DNA of 64,000 nucleotides from positions 3,658,001-3,722,000 of the forward strand of contig JAPNXP010000002.1 of NCBI GenBank assembly GCA_028753945.1, given 5' to 3'. Source of the DNA: Hexactinellida sp. DTS-2022 (taxonomy: Eukaryota > Porifera > Hexactinellida). Below the pieces are notes generated by a model that saw only the letters and a program-made list of their open reading frames with translations, did not search any database and had not been told where the DNA came from. A program made the translations under genes and the position numbers. This document shows positions 11,665 to 24,400 of the stretch, piece after piece (the first letter of the stretch is position 1; each line of letters starts with the position of its first letter).

Positions 11665-12165
11665 AATGTCCTCCCTGTAGTCACGCCGCTTAACATCGAT
11701 TTCGCGAACCGCAGTACAAAAGAATCAAATTTTTTATACGTAATTTTTATGACCCTGGCATCAAATTTTTCCGCGGCCCCACGACGAACTGATACATTTT
11801 CGAATTTTTAATATTGCGGCTCTCTATTAAATCGTCGGTATTACCCCGAACGGCAACTTTCTAAAATCTATCTGGTATACTTTTAAAGACCAGATTCGTT
11901 GTCCACATGAAATTCCCCGTCGTTTAAGGGGTCACTTGCCCATAGTTTATCCCTAGAAACAAAATATTATCTCTGGAATGTGACAACATTCCTTTCTCAA
12001 AATTTGTCCTAAACCTATCGAATCACCCCTTTTTCGACTCCCTACAGCTATCTGAGTCTAGTTATAAACATAGTGACAATCTAAATCGTTATCTGATGCT
12101 GTTTACGACAATTTCCTTAGTTATCATTACAGTATAATCTCTCTAATAGTCCACCAGTGGGTAAA
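11665..12165 (+). repeat. Left arm of a 5-kb inverted repeat
   Basis: This ~500-bp arm (CGCTTAACATCGATTTCGCG near its start) is matched in reverse by 15,290-15,612 plus 16,506-16,685. It could be the TIR of a large element or one arm of a foldback. The interior holds only MITEs, so no transposase class is assigned. Confidence 0.7.
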
Positions 12166-12218
12166 TGACCCAGGTGGACTATTAGAGAACTTGGAATATT
12201 AAATAATTTAGCCTTATG

Positions 12219-12370
12219 CAAAGGCGGAGCCAGGATTTTTAGGTAGGGGAGCTGAGGGGGGCAGGGTAATTTCAGGGGGGCCACACTGTACAACATTGTA
12301 ACTCTAGGGGGGACAGCCTCAAAATAGGGGGGGCCTTGGCCCCCCTGGCCCAATTCTGGCGCCGCAACTG
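12219..12370. mobile_element. Short hAT MITE, TSD GCCTTATG/GCCTTAAG
   Basis: Left CAAAGGCGGAGCCAGGATTT, right end in reverse CAGTTGCGGCGCCAGAATTG, flanked by 8-bp repeats matching at 7 of 8 positions (12211-12218, 12371-12378). 152 bp. Confidence 0.75.
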
Positions 12371-12699
12371 GCCTTAAGTAACATCAAATATACATAATAT
12401 ACTAACATACGTTATAGTTAAAGTATATTAGTACAAGTAAATATAATCGAGAATATATAGAGTCAATATAAACTATTAGGGATTATGAATGTACGTAAGT
12501 AATACGTAATAAAATCTGGTCTTTACTAGTCCATCTGTAGTTAGGGGGCCCATGTGGATGTTAGCTTTAATAACATCGAAACTAATTAACAGAGTTTTAG
12601 AAATATTGCTGCTAGGTCCCGACAAATTACACACTCACGAAATCATCGATTGCAAATTGACTGTTCCTGCAGCTGCATGAAGTAGGGTTAAGAGTCTTA

Positions 12700-13210
12700 A
12701 GACGTACTTTCGGAAACTACTTACTCTGTTAGCCGATTTTTCCTCCTATCTGATCCACTTTAAATGATTCGGTTAATACGTACCAGTGTTTCATACAGGA
12801 TTTGCATACAAGGGTGGAAATCTGGGTTATGTAAATTATCAAGGGATGCGCTAGAAGGAGCAGGGGGGAAAATGCCCCCCTACAACCCCCTGTATGAAAC
12901 CATGCGTACTCAGATATGACGTACCTCTGATAAGACGTACCAATTTCCATTCCCAACTAATAAATATACTTGTATTTTAAATCGGTTAGACGTACTCTAG
13001 AAAACTAATAGCAGAATTGGTTAAAGTGAGTAAGTTAAAACTAAATAGTTGAATCTCATCGTTAAGTATTGAGTATGTTAAAGACTTGAATACCCTACAT
13101 CGTATTTATACCATCAAATAAGCCAGTATTTCTACTTCTGGATTATGTGTACAGATAAGACGTACCTCAGTGAATACGTACCTTTTCTTGTTTCCCAGGG
13201 TGGTACGTCC
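12700..13210. repeat. GACGTACC-rich remnant
   Basis: The words GACGTAC and TACGTACC recur at least seven times here and just beyond the next MITE. It looks like a decayed MITE with terminal GACGTACC motifs, but clear ends were not found. No gene. Confidence 0.4.
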
Positions 13211-13212
13211 TA

Positions 13213-13913
13213 AGGTTCAGGTATACTCTACAAATTTCGAATATTTAGATAAAATCCAAATCATTGTCTATTTCTCTTTTATTGCATTTTGGGATTGTAT
13301 TGATACCAATGAGTACTCTCAAGAGATTTCTAAGAAAAATCCCTATTATTTTTCCAGTTTGACACACTTTGGTCACCTCAATTTTGGAATAATTGCTGTA
13401 AATTTTTTTTTCAAAAGCCGCTATCTCAAAATCAACATTTTCAGAATTGCGGAAGCAGTCATTTTGTCAATTTTGGTAGTAGAATCAAAAACTCAACGGT
13501 TTCGGAGAGATCTCGTAAAGATACAACTTTTCAGTCCTGCGATTTACCGTAATATGAATAGTTCATCTGTTTTTTGTATTTTGGATAAGGAAAATCTTCA
13601 TTTGAAAATCGACATCACATAAAAGTATTTGAAATCCAGAAAAATGTAGATATTCACAATTCCTGTACTCAAAAGTTATATTACATCCAGCTAAACACAT
13701 TTTATCAATAATATTCTTGGTATTGTTTATCTTTTCTGATTGATCTATTCCGCTAAAATGGTAAAATTAAAAAAAAGATTTTTCCTCTATTAGTTTATTT
13801 GCCAATATTATTGTATTTTTGGCATCCTGAGGATGAAGTAAATCCTCTGTAATAAAAATAATTAATTCGGGTGAATACTTATGGTAGAAGTACTCTAGAG
13901 TATACCTGAACCT
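13213..13913 (+). mobile_element. TA-flanked MITE, AGGTTCAGGTATACTC family, short subfamily
   Basis: 701 bp, TA on both sides (13211-13212, 13914-13915). Nearly collinear with the copy at 5862-6556. The long reading frame at 13170-13622 is a chance frame across its left half. Confidence 0.9.
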
Positions 13914-13989
13914 TAACCGAGTTCTACTAAAACGTATGTTAGTATATTATATATATTTGATGTTACTTAATAGTTAATTTACCCTGTTC

Positions 13990-14250
13990 AAGACCCTTGG
14001 TGTTTTATAACCTAGATAGAAAATGAACGACCGCCCTTTTAAAACGTTCATATTTCTGGAAATAATCATCGAAACGATGAAAACCAAAGTCCTGTCGAGA
14101 GATAATGGAAAATTTGAACATTTTTAACTTTAGGCGAAACAGGGCGAGACCAGCGTTAATGCGTCTGATTCTCCAGAATATTTACTTATTGTACCCTTAT
14201 TTAAACCCCAGTATATTCGCTATTATTCAAGACAAAGTTTGACTCTCTTG
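13990..14250 (+). repeat. Dispersed repeat, also flanking 37107-38824
   Basis: Contains AAAACGTTCATA, CTGGAAATAATxATCG and ACCAGCGTTAATG in the order seen at 37,035-37,100 and 38,840-38,905, where a 1.7-kb element splits the copy. Class unknown. Confidence 0.55.
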
Positions 14251-14258
14251 CTCATTAA

Positions 14259-15141
14259 GGAGTCATAAAGTTGAATATGGCCAGTTTCTATAGAACGTCT
14301 CTACAAAGTTAATCTGAACACTCCAATTTTTATATCAGCAAGACTGGAAGCAGATAAAAGTCATCCAAAAGATTTCTAGAAGATTCTGATGTATATTCTT
14401 GTCAGGATAGATCAAAACGTCGTGAATCCAACACCTGCAGGGCAGCAGGGGGCAAAAATGGACCATCAGGTATAAGTCCGTCAAATTCAATCGTATTGCT
14501 TAGCAAATTTGGATTTAGACCTATTAGAATGACTCTAAACAGTTGAGATACTAAATTCATAATCCTACAAATTTTAATTTCTTTACAGTATGTGGTCATA
14601 TAGTTGCGCCACCTTTGATGACGGAGCAATTAATTATCTCACGAATGAGAAGTCGTTGCGACTAGCTCTAACCATGTAACGATGTCAATTAATCAATACA
14701 AATTCACTGGGCAACAAATTGGGACTACATACCATGTAGTTTTACATTCTATGATTTTGTATACCATATATGGATGTGTCATGTGGCACAATTTGATGAC
14801 GTAAGAAAAAAATATTTTTCGTTAGAGCTTAGTTCTAACTTCCGGACACTAACAGCAGCAGATTTTAGACTTCTTTACCAGGATTATGATCATATATCAA
14901 GGGTATTTAGACCCGTTATAAATGACCGGTGCCATGTGGTTTAGTGTCCTTTTGTCGGAACTTCAGACGGATTTTGGGACGTTTTGTACTTTCCTGACAA
15001 GAATATACATTATAATCATCTAGAATTTTTTTGGATGACTTTTTATTTGCTTCCAGTCATGCTGATATAAAAATTGGAGTGTTCTGATTAACTTTGTAGA
15101 GAAGTTCTATAGAAACTGGCCATATTTAACTTCAGGACTCC
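14259..15141. mobile_element. TTAA-flanked MITE (GGAGTCATAAAGTT ends)
   Basis: TTAA at 14255-14258 and 15142-15145. The ends GGAGTCATAAAGTTGAATAT and, reversed, GGAGTCCTGAAGTTAAATAT extend into TIRs of about 180 bp. TTAA targets suggest piggyBac-type mobilisation (inference; no transposase of that type seen). Related copies at 18339, 35420 and 25177. Confidence 0.82.
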
Positions 15142-15149
15142 TTAAGGAT

Positions 15150-15262
15150 GTTAGGGTGGAAAATGTATTAGCGGTATGGGTGGTTTTAGCGTCTTTGTAG
15201 ATATTGAAGTGTAATTCTCCAATCTGCTCTGTAATTGCATAACTAAGCTTAAGGCTAAATTC
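15150..15262 (+). repeat. Fragment of the GTATTAGCGGTATGGGTGG repeat
   Basis: Matches the start of the repeats at 39,535 and 40,082 (AATGTATTAGCGGTATGGGT, then AATTCTCCAATCTGCTCTGT). Truncated after the AACTAAGCTTAA motif. Confidence 0.7.
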
Positions 15263-15289
15263 TTTATGGTCTACCTGGGTCCTAATACC

Positions 15290-16690
15290 CACTGGTAGAC
15301 TATTAGAGAGAATATACTGTGATAATAACGAAGGAATTTGTCGTAAACAGCATCAGATAACGATTTAGAGTGTCACTATGTTTATAACTAGACTCATATA
15401 GCTGTTGGGAGTCGAACAAGGGGTCACTCGATAGGTTTTGGACAAATTTTGAGAAAGGAATGTTGTCACATTCCTGAGATATTATTGCGTTGCTAGGGAT
15501 AAACTATGGGTAAGTGACCCCTTAAAATAAGTAGAATTTCATGTGGATAACGAATCTGGTATTTAAAAGTAGACCAGAGTTGATTTTTCAAAGTTGCCGT
15601 TCGGGGTAATACAAGAGACGTCGCCAGGATTTTTCATCTAGGGGGGGCGGCAAAATTACCAGGGGGGGCATGCCCCCCCTCACAAAATTCGTATCGACGA
15701 GAGTCGATTATAATATGAAATTATCAAGTTTCTATCTTATATATTAAATCTAAATGGTTTGTTTTCTTGTTTGTTATTTGTTTGTTCGGAATTGATTGAG
15801 AAACTGGGTAAGAGCTACAGACTTGAAATTTGGCAGGGAGGAAGGTAACTACGTATCTAGAAACAAGTTCTAATATCTAAGAAAGATATTCACATCTTCA
15901 ATCTCAAAAGGTAACATAACCTTTAGCCAAAAATTCGAGCGTGGCACTGTATGGATTAGCAGCTAGCATTCTATTTGTATAAATTGATTTAGTGTCTCTA
16001 ACATTTGTTAAGCGTGCATTATAGAATGCCAATCTGAAACTGCAATTTAATTGGGCGAGAAAATAATAATAAATCCGATCAATTATTTGTAATTTACATG
16101 TTTTAAAGGGTCGTGGCCGCTTACCTCCAACGACTATATATAGAGTAATTAAGTAAGCTGATTCCAAATATGATGTTGTTAACAACCCATGTGTATATAT
16201 TTGTTGTTTAGATGTAGACGTTATAAGGAATTTACAAAAGTTACTTATGTTATTTGTTGGTTGGGATATATGAGGCACCAGAAGGGTGCTGTCTGCAGCC
16301 GCGCAGCGAAAGCAAGCGAATTTTGCTTGTATACATAATAATAATAATAATAATACTAATGCACATACAACGTTATTTGGCAATAATTTAGCAGGGGAGT
16401 ATGTCCCGAGAAATGAAATTTTACCAGGGGGAGCATTGCCCCGGGGCGAGGATTTCTACCAGGGGGGGCATTGCCCCCCTATGCCCCCCCGTGGCGACGA
16501 CCCTTGGTTATTTTCGGCGATTTAGTAGAGAGCCGCAATTTTAAAAGTCCAAGATAACATCGAAAATGTTCCGTTCGTCGTGGGTCGCGGGAAAATTTTG
16601 ATGCCAGGGTCATAAAGATTACGTATAAAAAATTGGTGCTTTTGTCCAGCGTTTCGCGAAATCAATGTTAAGCGACCTGACTACTGAAGG
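15290..16690 (-). repeat. Right arm of the 5-kb inverted repeat, split by a MITE
   Basis: Reverse match to 11,665-12,165. It is interrupted between GGGGTAATAC (15,603-15,612) and CGATTTAGTAGAGAGCC (about 16,518) by the element at 15613-16505. Confidence 0.7.
15613..16505. mobile_element. hAT-like element (GACGTCGCCAGG end), imperfect TSD
   Basis: Left AAGAGACGTCGCCA, right end in reverse AAGGGTCGTCGCCA. The flanks GGTAATAC and GGTTATTT match at 5 of 8. Sub-ends carry paired G-runs and C-runs. The interior has an (ATA)n run near 16,337 and a 159-codon minus-strand frame (15,904-16,383) without recognisable domains, judged non-coding. Confidence 0.6.
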
Positions 16691-17001
16691 AAATTCAATA
16701 CCAGCGAAATATAATTGTCTGTTCTTATCTTTTTTATTGCTGAAGAGCAATTATACAAAGTTCTAGATAACGCATAGTTTAAAATTTGCCTTTAACAACC
16801 ATGCGCGGTAATAAAATTTTCGAAATGGGGGGGCAGAGAAAGGGGCAACTAATTTTTGATGGAGGCAGCTTTTCCATCTGTCAGAATTTTTTGAAAATAA
16901 TGGAGCTCAGATGAACTTGTCATACTTGCAAACAATCTAGAAATTTTGGACTTCATCCAAAATCCAGTTATTTTTTTGAAATCACTTACTAGATATGCAT
17001 T

Positions 17002-17658
17002 CACAGGCGCCGAAAGTGGGGCGTCAGTGAGGGTTAACCCTCCCTGGTTTTGTCAGGGAGGCTTTCGCCCCCCTGACTGAGGAAAGAGAAAGGAATGGTA
17101 TACCCTCCTAGTCAGCGAGGTTATATTAGAAATATTCTTTAATGTTAAAGTATAAAACATACGTACAAGTAAACCCATTGAAAATAATAATTCCATAAGG
17201 AGTTTTTCTAAATAACATCGGATGATTTATAAATGTATACAATTATGCCCGTCATCATAATGATTTTCTGCAACCATAGCAGTTGCGAAAACAGGGGGAT
17301 GCGCTGGGGAGGGGCGCGTCCCCCCCGTAAAGTTGAAGGGGGGCAACATTATTGGTGCGGGTGTTACCGTGCCCTCTGGATAAAAATACAATGTTCAATA
17401 TAATTTAGGACAGTAAATTATAGTTAGAATTCATTCAAATCAAATAGATATCTGGGTATCTCGCAGTCCATTTTTTCTGGGGGCTTGCCCCCAGAATCCC
17501 CAAAGGATCGCTCACAACACTCGCACCGCCCCCCCCTTCCCAACTTCAAACTTATACTTGTAACTTTGCGTCCATGCACCATAGGAATATTTTTTTGACC
17601 TTACATATTTAATGTAAAGTGACTAGCCCCCTGGCGCTGGAATGTTTCGGCGCATATA
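17002..17658. mobile_element. hAT MITE, second copy of the AGGCGCCGAAA family
   Basis: Inverse orientation relative to 3479-4133 and of similar length. Ends CACAGGCGCCGAAA and TTTCGGCGCATATA; flanks TATGCATT and TTTGCATT match at 7 of 8. Confidence 0.82.
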
Positions 17659-17669
17659 TTTGCATTGTA

Positions 17670-18330
17670 TTACAAATAATGTTTTTCTATAACAAAATAT
17701 ACATCACAAATACTGTTAATAAATTTTATTTGCTACTTTGGGGTGCGGCGATGCTACTATACGAGATTCACGATAATAATAATATGCATATTCTTTGATG
17801 AAAATTGAGCGAGCTTAGCATGCGAGCTAAAATTTTCAGACAATCGAGCCTTCAGAAATGTGTCCAGGGGAATGAGCTATGGGATTATAATGGGCGAATA
17901 TATCACATATAATTTTAATTTGAGAATTCCCCAAAACCTTTCCCCCCACGGGGCGGCAGGATTTATACTAGGGGGTGCGGCTGCCCCTCCTAACCATGGC
18001 CGGATTTGGGTAGCGCGGGACCCGCGGCATACTTTTCCGCGCGTGGCCTTTAGATGATATTGCAAAGATTAAAATTGGCTTCGTTTGGCCCACGGAAAAC
18101 TGATTTTTGTTTGGATCGTCATGGACTGCTAGGGAAAATATTGCCTACTTTCAATACTACACCAATGACTTTGTGGAATTTTTTTACAAAGTGAGAAATT
18201 CCAACTTATCATTACGACAGTGTTGAAAGTAAACAAGATATCAATTAAAACGCTCTATTACGTATAGGTAGCTAGTCAGTACTAACTATATTGGCACTAA
18301 CATCGCATTGATAACTACCCAATTTTCCTG
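17670..18330. other. Gene-free stretch
   Basis: AT-rich with one GC-rich patch (about 17,935-18,045, with paired GGGGG/CCCC runs), probably a decayed hAT MITE. Frames on both strands over this patch are chance frames. Confidence 0.4.
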
Positions 18331-18338
18331 GAAATTAA

Positions 18339-19220
18339 GGAGACATAAAGTTAAATATGGCCAGGTTCTATAGAACGTCTCTACAAAGTTAATCAGAACA
18401 CTCCAATTTTTATATCAGCATGACTGGAAGCACATAAAAAGTCATCATAAAGATTTCTAGACGATTCTGATGTATATTCTTGTCAGGATAGATCAAAACG
18501 TCGTAAATCCAACACCTGCAGGGCCAGCAGGGGGCAGAAATTGGAACATCCGCTATAAGTCCGTCAAAATCAATCGTAGTGCTTAGCAAATTTGGATTTA
18601 GACCTATTAGAATGACTCTAAACGGTTGAGAACTATAATTCATATTTCTGCAAATTTTAATTTCTTTGACCATATATGGTCATATAAATGCGCCACTTTT
18701 GATGATGGAGCAATTAATTATCTCACGAATGAGAAGTCGTTGCGACTAGCTCCAACCATTTGACGATGTCAATTAATCAATACAAATTCACTGGGCAACA
18801 AATTGGGACTACATTGTGGTTTACATTCTATGATGTTGTTTACCATATATGGATGTGTCATGTGGCACAATTTGATGACGTAGGCAAAAATCTATTCTTC
18901 GTTATAGCTTAGTTCTAACTTACGGACACTATCAGCGGTAGATTTTATACTTCTTTACCAGGATTATGATTATATAACAAAAGTATTTAGACCCGTTATA
19001 TATGACCGGTGCCACGTGATTTAGTGTCCTTTTGTCCGAATTTCAGACAGAATTTGGGACGTTTTGTACTTTCCTGACAAGAATAGACTTCAGAATCTTC
19101 TAGAAATTTTTTGATGACTTTTTATGTTCTTCCAGTCATGCTGATATAAAAATTGGAGTGTTCTGATTACCTTTGTAGAGACGCTCTATAGAAATTGGCC
19201 ATATTTAACTTTGTGACTCC
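18339..19220. mobile_element. TTAA-flanked MITE, second copy
   Basis: TTAA at 18335-18338 and 19221-19224; long TIRs (GGAGACATAAAGTTAAATAT). About 90% like the copy at 14259-15141 by eye, including the TCTCACGAATGAGAAGTCGT motif. Confidence 0.85.
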
Positions 19221-19499
19221 TTAAAGTGAATTTAAAATTCTCAAATAATGTTAATACAATGATTCGTCATTTAGTTCCATATTCAATTACCTTGCTGTAA
19301 CTTGGAAACTATATGAGCTAGTTATTCAAACTTTGTTGTGAATATATAGCTAATAGAATAAGCTAGTGGATTCTAAGATAAAAATTTAGCCGTTCAGTAG
19401 CATATTTCCAGAAGGTCCCATGCCTTAAAACTCGATTGTTGATGTGGGTATGTTTATCCGGCTTGTATTAATGTTTTAGGAGAATCGAACCGCACATAT

Positions 19500-19750
19500 A
19501 TTTGATATACAGGCTAGCTTCCAAATTGTCAAAAAGGTAAACATCTATGCTGATTCCGAATTTCGCATTTAGAAATTTCTATTATCAATATCTATTGTTG
19601 TTATTTTTAATAAAGAAAACAAATTGCTGAAAATTCAAAATGAACCCACAGGCTGGCTTCCAGTTTGTGTAATAGGTGAACGAGTGAGTGTGCTGATTCC
19701 AATTCTCTCATTTAAAAAATTCAAAATCAATATTTATTGTGAAAAACGCA
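19500..19750 (+). repeat. Diverged tandem duplication, about 140-bp period
   Basis: Two units share CAGGCTxGCTTCCAxxTTGT and GTGCTGATTCCxAxT followed by ATCAATATxTATTG (about 19,512 and 19,650). No recognised gene. Confidence 0.45.
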
Positions 19751-19819
19751 TTATAACATATAAATATTTGTTCTGGACCGATATTCGAAATTTACCTTTG
19801 GTTAAAAACACTACATATA

Positions 19820-20311
19820 CAGTATGCTCCGCTTAATTGCGACACGTTTGTTCCAGGCCACTTGTCCCAATTAACCGAAAAAATTATGTAAAGTAGTGAT
19901 CTACTTACGATTTGCCATATTTTACAATTAAACCTTTATAGCAATTCCTACAATTCCTACAGATCATTGAAACTACTCAAACCCATAGTTATGAATCCTA
20001 AAATTATGTGGATCAATTGAAACTAACCCTGAGCCACAAGGTCATAATCTCTAGTAAATTTCAACTTTCGGAAATCAATAAGAAAAACGACACAATTTAG
20101 ATATTTTCTTATGCCTTTATCACAATATCCCAAGATTATTTGAATCTGTTCTGATAAATATGAATTTTCTATTGAGCGAGCACCAATTTTGATCCCAATT
20201 TGTTGAGTTTGTCCCAATTAAGCGGGGTTAGTCCCGATTAACCGAAAATATTTAGTTTTAGGTGCTATTATAGAGGATTCCGTTTTGGGGTGTTGTCCCA
20301 ATTAATAGAGG
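19820..20311 (+). mobile_element. Pogo-like MITE (CTCCGCTTAATTGGGACA family), right end truncated
   Basis: Preceded by TA at 19818-19819. Starts CAGTATGCTCCGCTTAATTG and ends with inverse copies of the same motifs but lacks the final ~40 bp. Same family as 25045-26491. Confidence 0.75.
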
Positions 20312-20496
20312 GTATCTTTTTTAGATCTACCTAAAACCGCCGAGTTTTTGAAAATCGTATAGTGGATCAAATTATTTGGATGTCATAAGTCAAAATTTTG
20401 GGCCAGAGATATATGAAGAAATAGGGGGGTTCCCCGAGCGGCGACTCTCCCTCAAAATTCACTTAATATGCGAATGTAGCACATATAGATTTACCA

Positions 20497-20754
20497 CCGT
20501 GTTTACCCGAATAAGCGCCGGGGGCTTGAATAAGCGCCGGGTCAATAAAAATTACATTTGTATGATAAAATTTATACACATTAGTTGATCACTGTAATGC
20601 AATCCCATTTATTTTGGCAACTTCGGTAGGTATACTGTCGGTGGAAACAATTAGAACCGACCTAAATATTATATTCTGGAATTTTCCCAAATCTCAGGAT
20701 AATTTTGGCCCACGAATAATATAAGCGCCGAGGCGCATATAGTGAGAAATACGG
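20497..20754 (+). mobile_element. TA-flanked MITE (CCGTATTTCCCCGAATAAGC family)
   Basis: Ends CCGTGTTTACCCGAATAAGC and GAGAAATACGG. The interior contains GGCCCACGA and CCTAAATATTATATTCTGGA words (reversed), shared with 21,180, 29,611 and 47,805. Confidence 0.7.
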
Positions 20755-21177
20755 TATGTATTCTAACTAGTTGATATAGGATTATACATACCATATGGCG
20801 ACAAATTAAGGTTTGCAGACAGTGTGAGGTCTAAAATATTCCCCAAGAACCTCAGGATTATGGAGGAAAGGTCATTTCTTTTGAAGGGGGACTTTTAAAA
20901 ATATATATAAAATATTAATTTTGTTTGTTTAAGTTTTAACGCTTCCATACATTACCTTAATGTTACGTTGTATGGCTATAATTTCTTCTGTTGTAGAAAC
21001 ATAAGATTTTAACGTGGGCCAACTCTCGATACCTAAAGTAAACTTTATGGAATCAAAACATACCTGAGAATGTAATCATGTCACAAGATTTTTAAAAAAT
21101 GTGGTTTTTGGTCCCCATTGACGATAATACTATCCAATTGATTTGTTTGAAGTGATAAATCATAAGATACCATTGTT

Positions 21178-21406
21178 TGTATTGTTTTCGTGGGCCAAAT
21201 TGTCATGATATTTTTGAGAAAAATCCAGAATATATTATTTGGGTCGGATCAAATTGTTTCCACAAACAGTATACCTACTGAAGTAGCCAAAATCAATGGA
21301 ATTACATTACAGTGATCTACAAATTTGTTTAAATTTTATCATACAAATGTCATTTTATTGATCCGGCGCTTATTCAAGCTCCCGGCGCTAATCCGGGGAA
21401 ATACGG
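21178..21406 (-). mobile_element. TA-flanked MITE, AATAAGCGCC family, partial
   Basis: Right end GGGGAAATACGG then TA (21407-21408). The left terminus is missing. Inverted relative to 20497-20754; the 20,755-21,177 interval between them shows no gene. Confidence 0.65.
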
Positions 21407-21412
21407 TATTTA

Positions 21413-24400
21413 GATAAAATCCCAATCATTGTCTATTCCTCTTTTATTGCATTTTTGGAATGTATTGATACCAATGTGTACTCTCAAGATATTCATAATA
21501 AAGATTTCTATTAATTTTCCAGTATGACACACTTAGATCACCTCAATCTAGGAATAAAAGATTCAAATTTTTTTATCTCAAAACCTCTATCTCAAAACTA
21601 ACAAATTCAGAATTGCGGAGGATGTGATTTTGTCAATTTTGCTCGTGGAATCAAAAACTCAACGGTTTCGGATAGATCTCGTGAAGAAAAACTTTTGAGT
21701 CGTGCGATTTATTCTATTATGAATTGTTCATGTATTTTTTCGATTTTCGATCAGGAAAATCTTCATTTGAAGGTCGAGATCACATAAAAGTATTTGAAAT
21801 CCATAATAATGTAGATATTCACAATTACTTTGCTAGAAATTTATATTACATCCTGCTAAACACATTTTATTAATAATATTCTTGGTCTTGTTTATCATTG
21901 CTGCACAGTCGGAAATTAGGTGGAAATAGGATAATATTATCATTCACTTGAAACTTGAATTCGTGCTTACCACTGAATTCAGATATCAAATAACTTAGTA
22001 ATGCATAATTTCATTCCGATCTAAGAAATACTTTGGTTGTTATGACTAATCAAAGTATTAGATATTTAACAATTGGAATTTCTATTTTGCGGTTATAGAA
22101 AGTTACTAATACTTCATTGCAGATTTTCAGAACTCTGTTCTTGGGAATGACTTCTCTTTTGAATATTCTGATATACATGGATTAATTTGATTTATTAGAT
22201 GTCATAAAATGAACAATTCAGCAAAAAAAATCTAAAAAAGTTAAAATATGAAACAATATGGCCCATAATCTCATTCTAGGGTACGTTTTCTAGTCATTTT
22301 TTTTCTCAGACACTCGAGGTGCTAGAATTAAATAATACGTCTCAAAATACTCGCAATACGTGACTTCCTATCCGTCAATAATACATTTCGTGACCCTAAC
22401 ACGCACCGTCTTCAAAATAATCCATATATGGGCATTTAATGTGCCCATTTTTGATGACGCAGCAAATTTCCACTCTCCGAAACTATAGACTCCAGAGCTT
22501 AGCTCTAACCATCTATTCACATCAATATCCCACTGCAAACTAATTGGAAGTACAAATGATACCAATATCCAAATGGTGACAATCCTATAAATTCCCATTT
22601 CCTTATATGGTGGTGTCAATTCAGTGATGTGACAATAAACCCCTAAATTAATTAATATACGAGAGCTTAGCACTAACTTCCTAGTAATGTCTATGATCCA
22701 TTTTATGTTTGAATTTGAAGTTTTATAAGGTATTAAACAATTTTCCACAAGGTTGCAACCCTTCTTTACCATTTTTCTTGGAATATTTGGATTTACCAGA
22801 TGCCGGACTAAATGCCAGACTTTTTTGAGAAATTCACCAGAGATTAAGGTCTCAAAAATTTTGTATACTATTTGGGATACATAATATTGAGTTCAATTAC
22901 CTCGAAACTCTAATAATCAGCATTAATCATTAAGATAATGAGCCAAAAGTAATATATTTGAAGAAATATCGACTATTTCCAACGTCGGTGGATTCCAAAT
23001 TATATTTTGGCCTTATAATTAGAATATCAGAATCTGAGCTAAATAAGTATTTACTACATGACTATTAGTAGCTATGTAGTGAATAAGAACATTCTAAAAA
23101 AAGTATAGCAAGTTATAGAATGCATATAAAATGTGTTGTACAGGATATACGCTCTTTGATCAATATTGAAAGTATCTATACTTAGACAAAAGAATTCGTT
23201 ATAGAAGGATATAATTAACTTTTAAGTTATGCAAACTTAGGGTTGTTACAATTCTAACATTGTGCTAATCTACGCGCGATTCGGAAATCCTTTCATTACT
23301 CAAAAATACCTGTCCTTGGACACCGTTAAGGTTAAATTACCCCACGGGAATGAAATCTCTTGTATTAATCTGTAATTGTTAGAAATAGATCAAGGTACGA
23401 TACAAAGCAATAAACAAAAAAGGAAATGTCTCAATATATTATACTTTTTATTTTTTGTCGGTTTCAATATTTGGCTAATACAAATCTCCCATAGGGCGAT
23501 TTCAAAAAGTGGTGGTCGATATTATAGTGTAATTTGGCAATGCGGCCATCAATGTTTGTTATCAGAATCAATATTGAAAGATTATAAGCGTACGGAGTTG
23601 GTAGTCGGTTTACATTTTTGAATTATGACTCTGAAATTATTTTTCAAACATTTTATCAAATATCTCATAAAAAACATGACCTTTTTAATGATTTCTTTAG
23701 TTCAAAAGGTCGCAACTTTTTTTATTTAGGTCAAATCAAAATTCTAAACCAGTCACCTACAGCATATAACGATGATCTATGTGATATATCGCACATAATA
23801 TGTCTTTAGCTAATAATGATCTTGAGATCGACACACTTATCAGGTGGAGTCTGAAGAAATCCCCCTATGGGACTTTTGTATTACCATAAAACTGCACGCC
23901 CCATAAAATCGAATTTATTCAAAATAATTCGATTTCGTTTTCAGTTTCGATATAGCTATAATGTCTTCTATTATATATGTGAAAATTAAACATCTTACTT
24001 CAAAACGAAATTTATGTGTTTTTTTACATGAATCTGCCGTAATTTAACCTTAACTCGAATCCAGTGAGTTAGGGGTTACAATGAATTAAAATATGACTAA
24101 TATCAAAAAATTCGGTGTCAATTTGATGAATTAAAGTTTAGCAGGGAACTGAACTGTCTGAAAATTAGTGGAATCATACTTTTACATACTGAGATCTCAA
24201 CAATATTGTCAAAACTAGGTTCTACAAGCTCTAAAACCAAGGTGATATAATATTCTTATTAAATAGTTTCTAAATGCGCGAAAAGGCGCGACGTAGATTA
24301 CTTAATAACTTTGAACCATATATATTAGGATTTTTGAAAGAATTATACCTTGTTCAAGAAATATAATCAATAATCATGGGTGAATAATAAAAAATTTGTT

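Noticed and set aside
13170..13622. 150-codon plus-strand open frame
   Set aside because: It lies across a TA-flanked MITE whose other copies do not keep the frame.
15904..16383. 159-codon minus-strand frame with a leucine-rich, signal-like start
   Set aside because: The start is a translated ATT/ATA repeat and the rest is low-complexity sequence inside a MITE; no conserved domain.
22368..22772. 134-codon minus-strand frame inside the first CACAGTG-ended element
   Set aside because: It overlaps a dispersed repeat also seen at 53,150-53,560, where the frame is not kept, and shows no RAG1/Transib motif.
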